DNA of 7,509 nt from CAWELS01 sp964468205. GTDB lineage: Bacteria; Acidobacteriota; Terriglobia; Bryobacterales; Bryobacteraceae. Location of the stretch: the NCBI GenBank assembly GCA_964468205.1, contig CAYXVG010000139.1, positions 1 to 7,509 on the forward strand, in the 5' to 3' direction. This document shows, in pieces, positions 1 to 5,933 of this stretch (positions are counted from its first letter, which is position 1; each line of letters starts with the position of its first letter). The translations under genes were made by a program, and so were the position numbers. The notes beneath the pieces were generated by a model. That model was not told the origin of the DNA. It was given only the letters and a program-made list of their open reading frames with translations, and ran no database searches.

Positions 1-94
1 CTCTCGACCCTGGCGCGTTCCACTTGATCGAGAGGTTCGGGGGTCACGGACACGGATGCCACCCTGATCCCTGGGCACAGGGCTTCGAGCAACC

Positions 95-1231
95 GTGGTG
101 GACCGGCGCCCGTTCACCATCCTTGGAGACTTACGCGTCATCGAGCGCCGCCAAGACGGCGCGGTGAACAGCTCGCAGGGCTACCTAAAGTTCGACGACC
201 ACATTCTGTCGAACCTTCAGCGGCACTACACCAAGCCGGTCTGCATCGAGGAGTTCTTCCGGCTGAAGAGCGAAATCGCGCAGCTCGTCTACTCGCACAT
301 AGACCTGATCCTGTATGGCAAGACCCGGTACGAACGCAAGAGCAGGGAACTGTTTGACGACCTAGGATTGAAGAACCCGGAATACAACCACATGTACGAG
401 CGCAAACGTGCCCTGGAGAGAGCGTTAGACCGTTGAAGGAACTCCGAGGGATTCGCCTAAGCAGCGGCACGCTCCGCGCGGCCACGATCGAGAAGACTAC
501 GAACCGCGAGGATTACAAGGTGTCCTTCCACAAAGCCGCCGGTTCACACGTCAGGGATCGGACGCAACCCAGACTGCCCGAAGCAGCACCGATCGTCATC
601 AACGACTATTCCAAACCGAGAGATCCACTCGTGGCACAAGCTACGGAACTGGTTCAACGCTTCCACCGAGCCTTTCATGGCATCGAGGAGTACGCGCCAC
701 AGTCAAAGGAAGCCAGCCAAGTTCTCAGTTTGGTGTCCCGGCACGGGCTGGAACGCGCGAAGCACATCGTGGATTTTGCCCACGCCGAAGCCGCCAAGAC
801 CAACTTTCAAATCCAGCATTTTGGCGCTGTACTCTCCTACGCTGCCCGAGCCTTGGCCGAACGGTAACGCAATCGCCCAGAGCCCAAGCACATTGCGGCC
901 TGCCCCTGCGGCGGTCGGACGAAAGAGGCAGACGGCCTGGCCGATAGGGGAACAGCGACTCGCCGTGCTCACGCCCGAACAACGCCGGGCTCGCTTCGAG
1001 GCGGCCAAGAAGGACCTGCTCGCAGAGAACTCGTTTCTGGCCCAACGCTGGAAAGAGGGGAGCAACATGCACGAACGACTGATCCGCTCTCGCGTAGTCC
1101 GAGACCTCCAGAACGAGCCGATGTACCTGGTGTGCCCGGAAGTTCAAGCCGTAGTCCTTCAGGGGATTGTCCTCAGGCTGCAAAATCTGTCCGCTAGGCG
1201 AATCGAAAAGCCAGGGGCGAACAGTCCCTAG
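95..1231 (+). pseudogene. Decayed RepA-like plasmid replication initiator, two opposite frameshifts
   Basis: An intact protein would bind an origin and start replication of a plasmid or integrated element. Three consecutive reading frames carry one continuous homology pattern. Frame 2 (95-436) encodes a winged-helix-like part with IAQLVYSHIDLILYGKTRYE and RELFDDLGL. Frame 1 (433-867) continues with KELRGIRLSSG, ATIEKT and a helical part (LVQRFHRAFHGIEEYAP, RHGLERAKHIVDFAHAEA). Frame 2 resumes from about 870 to 1231 with LTPEQRRARFEAAKKDL and FLAQRW. The first junction needs one lost base near 430; the second needs one gained base near 865, so the changes are opposite in sign. The frame-2 part begins with GTG codons at 95 and 98 after an in-frame TGA at 65, so the true N-terminus is off the window or destroyed. 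Positions 3-167 are open in frame 3, but the translation looks like nothing known. TTGA at 433-436 could in principle be a stop/restart overlap, giving two polypeptides. The family name rests on remembered sequence pattern only. Confidence 0.65.
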
Positions 1232-1378
1232 CCCGAATGCTGAAATCGGCCCACGTGGCCGTTGCTTGCGTTTGGCGCGAACGGCCCGGAGTGCAATTCG
1301 GCGAGCCAAACCTCTTGTTGCGGGTTGGGCATCCGACAGCGGAATGGGCTTAAACTTGTAGAGTTGTCGTATTCGTCA

Positions 1379-2296
1379 ATGCCGACCATAGATCATCTTT
1401 CGAAGCTGTTCAGGGCGCTGGGAAGTAGGGACTTGTCTGCCGCGACCCGGTTTGCTACGGAGATCGCCGCCGCCGAAGAGAGGAAGGGCCACGGCACGGC
1501 TGCACAGATTCTGCGAGGCTCCCTCGTCCCCAATGGAGCGCAGATCCTCTCCGCTGAACAAGACGGGAAGGATCGCGGCAACCAGTCAGCCTTCTTGTTG
1601 TCGGCGCTCTCCCGCGGCCGCTCTGATGCATTGTTAGAACATGTCGTCCTGCGGAACGATGTCAGGAGGCAATTCGGGGAGATCATAAAGGAGTTCCAAT
1701 ATCAGTCCCAGATTCAATCCCTTGGCATCCGCCGAAGGAGTAAGCTCATCTTCCATGGCCCGCCTGGATGCGGAAAGAGCCTCGCGGCAAATGCATTGGC
1801 CAACGAACTGCAATTGCCACTTTTCATCGTTCGATTCGACTCCGTCATCGGCGCATATCTTGGTCAAACCGCCTCGCATCTCAGGCAGCTGTTTCAGTTC
1901 GCCGAGTCCACGCGGTGTGTGCTCTTGTTTGACGAAGTCGACGCCCTAGGCAAACAGCGCGGTAGTCCGACTGAGGTGGGCGAACTGGACCGTATTGTCA
2001 TTGCACTGATGCAGGAACTTGAGATTTCTGACGTGCAGGGCTTCGTCGTCGCCACATCGAATCTTCCCGAAAGCCTGGACCACGCTCTCTGGCGACGCTT
2101 TGACCTGGCCTTCAGATTCCCCGCGCCTACCAAACAAGAGGTCACGAGGTTCTCCCGGTCAAAGGCAAAGGCGTTTGGTCTCAAGATTCGCCCCGCTCTC
2201 CTGCAAAGGCTCAGCGGCCTCAAGACATATGCAGAGGTCGAGCGCGCGATTGAGAATGAGCTGCGCAGGCTCGCCCTCCGCCGGTTGGGACCGTAG
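1379..2296 (+). CDS. ietA: AAA ATPase, IetA-like partner of subtilisin-like protease
   Basis: This 305-residue cytoplasmic AAA+ ATPase has Walker A GPPGCGKS (residues 127-134), Walker B LLFDE (182-186) followed by VDAL, sensor-1 VVATSN (223-228) and an arginine-finger candidate in ALWRRFD (R239/R240). Residues 1-120 form a helical, charged N-terminal region that is likely to contact the partner. The short lid after residue 250 ends in an Arg-rich helix. The ATG at 1379 is chosen because the AAA architecture is complete from there and the upstream in-frame extension to 1262 is Cys/Ser-rich and unlike the family. No good Shine-Dalgarno sequence precedes it. The 147 bp between the rep remnant and this start show no convincing promoter. 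The stop is 2 bp before the protease start, so the two are almost certainly co-transcribed and translationally coupled. In the ietAS module the ATPase is the antitoxin or regulator of the protease. The symbol is inferred from domain pairing and order, not from an alignment. Confidence 0.85.
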   Translation: MPTIDHLSKLFRALGSRDLSAATRFATEIAAAEERKGHGTAAQILRGSLVPNGAQILSAEQDGKDRGNQSAFLLSALSRGRSDALLEHVVLRNDVRRQFGEIIKEFQYQSQIQSLGIRRRSKLIFHGPPGCGKSLAANALANELQLPLFIVRFDSVIGAYLGQTASHLRQLFQFAESTRCVLLFDEVDALGKQRGSPTEVGELDRIVIALMQELEISDVQGFVVATSNLPESLDHALWRRFDLAFRFPAPTKQEVTRFSRSKAKAFGLKIRPALLQRLSGLKTYAEVERAIENELRRLALRRLGP

Positions 2297-2298
2297 AG

Positions 2299-4665
2299 AT
2301 GCCCGCACCCGACCGAGTAAGACCCCTCACTTTCTATCTCAACGAGCAGCATGAGCTGTCTCGAGGCGAGAGAGCGGGTGGTGGTCGCGTGCCCCAGTAC
2401 TATGGAATCCACTGGGCAACAAAAGGCCACCACATCGCTGCAGCGCTGGAGTCGGTGAAGTCTGCAATCCGGACGTCCAAAGATCCCCTGCGAGACAGCC
2501 ACTATTTCCTTCTGGCCAAGCCGGTGACTGAGATTCAAAAGAGGTCGAAGAACAAGAGGATCGCACCGAACGGAATAATCACAGAGCCTGTCCGTTACGA
2601 GCAACGAGAGTCAAGAGTGTTCCGTCGCCTCGGAATGGATCTCGTTGAGGTCACCGATACGGGTGACGCAGTTGTACATATCCGTCCCGAACGCATGGAG
2701 CAACTGTTGTCAACGACTCGCGTTCTCCAAAACGTCGGAGTACGAGAGCAGGCTCGGTGGGCTACTGTTGATTCCTTTGGCCTGATACCCCCAGAGCTGC
2801 GAATTGACGAGTCTTGGGTTCGCTCGCTGCAGACGAACAAACCCACGGAAGCGGTTCTTGAATTCCAACCGCTTCTCACGAGATCAGAGATCAGTGCACT
2901 GATGCGTTCAATCGCAGCACTCTTCAGCGAAGAGCGTCGGGAAGCGATTACGGGCATCGGCACCGACTTTTCCGGAAGGAATTGGGTGCGCGGGAGAATC
3001 ACCCCCGAATCACTGAGAGCGATCGCCAAGCTCTTCTATTCGGTGCAAACGCTTCATTCCCCTTTAACATCACTTGTAGTTTCAACCGGACGGAAGCCAA
3101 AGGCGAAATCACGGTCCGTGCGGGCGATTCCCAAGAGCCCGGACATCGCTGGTCTTCCGACGGTCGCAATACTTGACGCCGGCATACCGGCCGACCATTC
3201 GATTTTAGCAAGCTACCGGCGGGGAGCATATCTCGCTCCCGATTCATTCGGCGCACCTGCCGGAGACCACGGCTCTTTTGTCGCATCGCGTGTTGTTTTC
3301 GGAGATCCAGACTTCGGTGATGATCCGCCTTCGACGCCAGTTGGCCTATGCCGTTACTATGACGCCCTCGTGGCGACATCCGCAAGGGATATCGACGACA
3401 AGAGCGTGCTTCCGGCTCTGCAGGCGATTGTCGCCACTGCTCCGGATGTTCGAGTCTTTAATCTAAGTTTTGATACGCGCCCCCTTGATCTGCTTGAGTT
3501 CACGAACAGAAGAGAAAACCTGCTGCTCGTTCAAGATCTGGACAACCTCATTTTTCGCGACGACTTGTTTGTTGTCATTTCGGCGGGCAACTCGCCGTGG
3601 GGAGTTCAACCTTCTCGACCGTATCCAGGCCATTTCGACGATCCTCAGTGGCAACTGGGTGCCTGGGCTAGGAGCTTCAACTCCGTAACCTGTGGTTCGC
3701 TGGTACAGAAGCTTTCAGCCGGTGGCCTAGTTGAGAGACAAGGATGGCCCAGCGCGTTTAGTCGGGTAGGCCCAGGGTTGTGTGATTCTCCGAAGCCTGA
3801 CTTTTCCGCAAACGGCGGAAACTCAACCCCTGCCATGCAACCGGCGCCAGGTCTCGGCGTTTGGGGGTTGACTGCCGTGTCGCAGTGGGAAGACCGGCCG
3901 GGGACATCGTTCGCCGCTCCGCTATTGGCGCGGGAGGCGGCGTTCGCCCTAAGCCAACTCCAGCGGGTCTGCGCACAAGGAGCAAGACCTTACGCGGTAA
4001 CGACGAAAGCCTTCTTGAACCTGACTGCTCTGCCTCCCAAGGTAACCCCTGCGACGCGCACTCTGGCTATGCGTAGTCTTGGGAAAGGGGTTGCTAGCAG
4101 CAAGGCGCTGGCCAAACCTCGCGTCAACACAGCCGTATTCATATGGCAGGGTGTTCTTGAAGGACCCGGTGACGTCGCCAGGGTGACTCTGCCGATCCCG
4201 CTAGATTGGTACAGGGACTGCGCGGCACCAAATCTGAGGCTAGTTGTCTCGTGGGATCCCCCAGTGAACGCCGCCGTGAGTGGTTTGTGGGCGACTAGAA
4301 AAGTCACAGCCCACCTGAAGGCCAGTCCGGACAGTCCGTCGCTTCGTGGAACCAAAGGTGGGCACGCCGGCTATCCTTTGATTGACAGGACCTATGACCT
4401 GCTGAGGTTGCCCAAGGACGTTGCGGTAGACGGTGATGTCTGGCTGCTGGAACTCAGCTACGACCAGACTGCTGACTACCACCCCGGCATCGCTTTCACA
4501 CCACAACAGAGAGTTGCGTTTGCTGCTGAGCTGTACGATTCCAGTGAAGGTGCCGTCAGTCCACAAGCTGCGGTGCAGGCTCTACCTTCTGCTATCACAA
4601 TGACCAGACTGAGTGTCCCTCCGCAATCCGTGAAAATGCCGGTGATTGTGAAGCCAATCGGATAG
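2299..4665 (+). CDS. ietS: Large subtilisin-like (S8) serine protease, IetS-like effector
   Basis: This 788-residue protease has the complete subtilase catalytic set in order: Asp293 in VAILDAGIP, His324 in GDHGSFVAS, oxyanion-hole Asn431 in VISAGNS, and Ser537 in GTSFAAP. Residues 1-285 form a long N-terminal extension, probably for partner or substrate recognition, and residues from about 612 to 760 look like a beta-rich C-terminal domain (FIWQGVLEGPGDV, LRLVVSWDPP). There is no signal peptide or transmembrane segment, so it should act inside the cell, which is unusual for subtilases and fits a toxin or defence effector. GGGA at 2287-2290, 8 bases before the ATG, may serve as ribosome binding site, helped by coupling to the ATPase stop 2 bp upstream. 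In ietAS the protease is the toxic component held in check by the ATPase. All catalytic residues are intact, so it should be active. Its substrate cannot be inferred. Confidence 0.88.
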   Translation: MPAPDRVRPLTFYLNEQHELSRGERAGGGRVPQYYGIHWATKGHHIAAALESVKSAIRTSKDPLRDSHYFLLAKPVTEIQKRSKNKRIAPNGIITEPVRYEQRESRVFRRLGMDLVEVTDTGDAVVHIRPERMEQLLSTTRVLQNVGVREQARWATVDSFGLIPPELRIDESWVRSLQTNKPTEAVLEFQPLLTRSEISALMRSIAALFSEERREAITGIGTDFSGRNWVRGRITPESLRAIAKLFYSVQTLHSPLTSLVVSTGRKPKAKSRSVRAIPKSPDIAGLPTVAILDAGIPADHSILASYRRGAYLAPDSFGAPAGDHGSFVASRVVFGDPDFGDDPPSTPVGLCRYYDALVATSARDIDDKSVLPALQAIVATAPDVRVFNLSFDTRPLDLLEFTNRRENLLLVQDLDNLIFRDDLFVVISAGNSPWGVQPSRPYPGHFDDPQWQLGAWARSFNSVTCGSLVQKLSAGGLVERQGWPSAFSRVGPGLCDSPKPDFSANGGNSTPAMQPAPGLGVWGLTAVSQWEDRPGTSFAAPLLAREAAFALSQLQRVCAQGARPYAVTTKAFLNLTALPPKVTPATRTLAMRSLGKGVASSKALAKPRVNTAVFIWQGVLEGPGDVARVTLPIPLDWYRDCAAPNLRLVVSWDPPVNAAVSGLWATRKVTAHLKASPDSPSLRGTKGGHAGYPLIDRTYDLLRLPKDVAVDGDVWLLELSYDQTADYHPGIAFTPQQRVAFAAELYDSSEGAVSPQAAVQALPSAITMTRLSVPPQSVKMPVIVKPIG

Positions 4666-4770
4666 CCAAGACCAGCCCTGCTCGGTTTCGCTCGATGAGC
4701 GGCGCCTCAGCGCCTAACGGCAGCGCACTATGGTACTATCTCTGACCCCGGACACCGAGGCCCAGCGACC

Positions 4771-4789
4771 ACCGACGGAACCCGTCGGT
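4771..4789. repeat. 8-bp inverted repeat with 3-base loop
   Basis: ACCGACGG and CCGTCGGT pair perfectly around AAC. The right arm runs directly into a TTGACC hexamer (4789-4794), so the hairpin could be an operator next to a weak promoter, or simply one more stem in the structured region. Confidence 0.6.
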
Positions 4790-4867
4790 TGACCCGTAGG
4801 TTTAGCAATCTACTACTGGATACGGCAAAAGCCGCTTAAAATCAACTAGTTTTCGCCGCCCGCTAAC

Positions 4868-5029
4868 CGCAGGCTACCCTGCAACCGCCGCATCGTGCTG
4901 TTTCGCACGAACGCTATCGCTTGCGGTTGCGCTCTCGTACGCTAGCGCGTCCGAGCCCTGACTATCGCCGGGGACGCTACAGGCTCTCCGTCCTACCGGA
5001 CTCCGACCCCGCTAGCAGGGTAGCCTGCG
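4868..5029. repeat. Long-range 15-bp perfect inverted repeat
   Basis: CGCAGGCTACCCTGC at 4868-4882 is the exact reverse complement of GCAGGGTAGCCTGCG at 5015-5029. The arms enclose 132 bp that contain a smaller hairpin (TCGTGC at 4893-4898 with GCACGA at 4905-4910). In single-stranded DNA or RNA they would close a large stem-loop domain. There is no transposase in between, so they are not obviously insertion-sequence ends. Confidence 0.75.
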
Positions 5030-5050
5030 CTTCGCTACGGCGGCGGAAAC

Positions 5051-5083
5051 TTGACAGCCGCCGGACGGCGGCTGTGGATAACT
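5051..5083 (+). promoter_or_regulatory. TTGACA element, spacer palindrome and overlapping DnaA box
   Basis: A perfect -35 hexamer TTGACA (5051-5056) is followed by the near-perfect palindrome AGCCGCC-GGAC-GGCGGCT (5056-5073), which fills the spacer. TGTGGATAA (5073-5081), an exact reverse complement of the consensus DnaA box TTATCCACA, then sits where a -10 would be. The best -10 (TGGATA, 18-base spacer) is poor, so a promoter is uncertain. The DnaA box match is exact. Together they suggest either a DnaA- or repressor-controlled promoter, or part of a replication origin. Confidence 0.45.
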
Positions 5084-5089
5084 ACCTCG

Positions 5090-5109
5090 ATGCGAGGCAG
5101 GCCTCGCAT
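5090..5109. repeat. 20-bp near-palindrome, 9-bp arms
   Basis: ATGCGAGGC and GCCTCGCAT flank AG. The two-base centre is too small for a simple hairpin loop, so a dimeric-protein binding site is as likely as an RNA stem. It lies 9 bp after the DnaA-box sequence. Confidence 0.6.
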
Positions 5110-5119
5110 ACTGGCTAGT

Positions 5120-5204
5120 GCCAGGGCCGGCATCAGCCGGCGACAGGGAACTGCCCCTGGCCTGCTTCCCCATATCGGCGTCCCCGTCTATCGTCGGGGA
5201 CGCC
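5120..5204. repeat. Two adjacent strong stem-loops
   Basis: The first is nested: outer arms 5120-5126 and 5155-5161 (GCCAGGG/CCCTGGC) enclose GCCGGC-ATCA-GCCGGC at 5126-5141. The second has 10-bp arms GGCGTCCCCG (5177-5186) and CGGGGACGCC (5195-5204) around an 8-base loop. Neither is followed by a T-run, so they are not standard terminators. They fit a structured RNA or a folded single-strand DNA region. Confidence 0.6.
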
Positions 5205-5283
5205 CGCCGCCCCATCAGGATGGGCTGCAAGGGCAACGCGTGGGGGACTGGCTCTGCCTTGCTCACCTGCCTGGATAGTAGCC

Positions 5284-5405
5284 GCCACCCTGCCGTATCA
5301 CGGCACTCGCGAGGGCAATCCGCCACCAGCGGATTCCTTCCGGGTGGCTCGACCTATGGCACGGCAGGGAACCCGACGGCTGGACCAGCCTTGCGGTGAG
5401 CAAGG
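5284..5405. repeat. Cluster of overlapping, mutually exclusive stems
   Basis: The segment 5284-5296 can pair in three ways. TGCCGT (5291-5296) pairs locally with ACGGCA (5300-5305). CCCTGCCGT (5288-5296) pairs over nine bases with ACGGCAGGG (5361-5369). GCCACCC (5284-5290) pairs with GGGTGGC (5342-5348). Between them lies a 7-bp stem AATCCGC/GCGGATT (5317-5323, 5329-5335). GGCTGG-A-CCAGCC (5378-5390) and CCTTGC/GCAAGG (5389-5405) follow and share two bases, so they too may compete. Confidence 0.55.
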
Positions 5406-5456
5406 CAAGCTGCTTTCCGCCCAAGAAATCAGCGCTTGCGCAATGGGACATCAACC

Positions 5457-5693
5457 ATGTCCGAACAAGAAAAGAAACCCACGGGCTTCATGCAGGAACT
5501 CGACCAGTGGACCGAGGCCAACATCATCGGCCCGGTCTTCAACATCGACCCCAACCACGAGGAGGAGTGGGAGGCCGTGGTCGAACAGGTCAAGAAGGCC
5601 GTCCGGCACAAGGTGCTGGACAGCTACCACAACGGCCAGCGAGCCGGTCAGAAGCCGGTAAGGCAACCGGTGCGGGCCTTTGGGCGCCGATGA
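5457..5693 (+). CDS. Small acidic conserved-type hypothetical protein (78 aa)
   Basis: I do not recognise a function. The 78-residue product has a short charged start (MSEQEKKPTGF), an amphipathic segment (MQELDQWTEANIIGPVFNI), an acidic stretch (NHEEEWEAVVEQVKK) and a basic tail after HKVLDSYHNGQRAGQ. It has no signal peptide or membrane segment. Its composition looks like real coding sequence, unlike the chance frames upstream, and a strong terminator lies 9 bases after the stop. The ATG at 5457 is preferred; a TTG at 5436 would add seven residues. Only a weak GGGA (5445-5448) lies upstream. From memory, similar short proteins ending in a KVLESY-NGQ-like motif occur as hypothetical genes on proteobacterial mobile elements. 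The long structured region upstream could be its leader. Confidence 0.7.
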   Translation: MSEQEKKPTGFMQELDQWTEANIIGPVFNIDPNHEEEWEAVVEQVKKAVRHKVLDSYHNGQRAGQKPVRQPVRAFGRR

Positions 5694-5702
5694 GTTGCCC
5701 AC

Positions 5703-5733
5703 GAGGGCAGGGTAATCCCTGCCCTCTTTTTTT
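5703..5733 (+). terminator. Rho-independent terminator after the 78-aa gene
   Basis: A perfect 10-bp stem, GAGGGCAGGG (5703-5712) with CCCTGCCCTC (5717-5726), surrounds a TAAT loop and is followed by seven Ts (5727-5733). It lies just after the TGA at 5691-5693 and ends rightward transcription before the convergent SIR2 gene. Confidence 0.92.
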
Positions 5734-5759
5734 GTGCTCGCAGGTCTGCCGGTGGACGG

Positions 5760-5796
5760 AGCGGGCGAAGTGCGTCTTCGTTGCACTTCGCCCGCT
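5760..5796. repeat. 14-bp perfect inverted repeat, 9-base loop
   Basis: AGCGGGCGAAGTGC (5760-5773) pairs exactly with GCACTTCGCCCGCT (5783-5796). No T-run follows on either strand, and it comes after an already complete terminator. It may be a second transcription barrier between convergent genes or a protein-recognition site of the mobile element. Confidence 0.75.
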
Positions 5797-5821
5797 GGCG
5801 AGCTGGATGTTCGGACATTTC

Positions 5822-5878
5822 GGGCGGGGCAGCGGGACCCGCCCACCCCCGGCCTGTCCGCTCTCGCTCCCAGGCCGG
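5822..5878. repeat. Two further GC-rich stem-loops near the SIR2 gene end
   Basis: GGGCGGG (5822-5828) pairs with CCCGCCC (5838-5844), and CCGGCCTG (5849-5856) pairs with CAGGCCGG (5871-5878) around a 14-base loop. The second lies about 55 bp beyond the SIR2 stop on the minus strand and could help end that transcript, but neither strand has the T-run of an intrinsic terminator. Confidence 0.5.
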
Positions 5879-5933
5879 AATCGTTGTAGACCAGGGGCAG
5901 CCTACCTACTGACGCACCTGCGAATTGTAGCAA

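Larger units (their letters stand above)
4962..5203 (+). repeat. Imperfect 16-bp direct repeat, two copies
   Basis: CTATCGCCGGGGACGC at 4962-4977 recurs as CTATCGTCGGGGACGC at 5188-5203, differing at one base. The second copy forms the right arm of the 5177-5204 hairpin; the first has no such partner nearby. Two copies do not make an iteron array, but they suggest partial duplication within the palindromic region. Confidence 0.6.
4666..5456. other. Gene-free, palindrome-dense region; possible origin, leader or structured RNA
   Basis: No open frame here has a recognisable product, and the longer ones have the Arg/Pro/Ser-rich look of chance frames in GC-rich DNA. Instead there is a near-continuous run of inverted repeats: 4689-4701, 4701-4714, 4771-4789, 4893-4910, 5056-5073, 5090-5109, 5120-5161, 5177-5204, 5211-5224, 5291-5305, 5317-5335, 5378-5390 and 5389-5405, plus a long-range 15-bp pair 4868-4882/5015-5029. 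A perfect DnaA-box sequence (TGTGGATAA) lies at 5073-5081. A TTGACC at 4789-4794 with a poor -10 (TACTAC, 4811-4816) might drive a long structured leader toward the small gene at 5457. Candidate roles are a plasmid origin, a transfer origin or leading region, or a noncoding RNA. The sequence alone does not decide between them. Confidence 0.5.

Noticed and set aside
1247..1261. Palindromic CCACGTGG between the rep remnant and the ATPase gene
   Set aside because: Only an 8-bp palindrome with no promoter or repeat context; expected by chance.
725..1309. Long minus-strand open frame (194 codons) opposite the rep remnant
   Set aside because: Arg/Leu/Ser-rich translation with no motif, antisense to sequence with clear family-like coding pattern; a shadow frame.
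1262..1378. N-terminal extension of the AAA ATPase to a TTG at 1262
   Set aside because: The extra 39 residues are Cys/Ser-rich, have no ribosome binding site and add nothing to the AAA fold; ATG 1379 is better.
1894..2604. Minus-strand open frame of 236 codons across the ATPase-protease junction
   Set aside because: Antisense to two well-supported genes, low-complexity Ser/Arg-rich product, no domain features.
4868..5029. Insertion sequence or MITE bounded by the 15-bp inverted repeats
   Set aside because: No transposase, and no flanking target-site duplication was seen; kept only as a structural repeat.
4921..5399. Open frames on both strands in the palindromic region (65-104 codons)
   Set aside because: They overlap each other and the inverted repeats, have Arg/Pro/Ser-rich chance composition and no recognisable motif.
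4666..5456. CRISPR array
   Set aside because: The repeats are different inverted repeats of varying sequence and spacing, not regularly spaced identical direct repeats.
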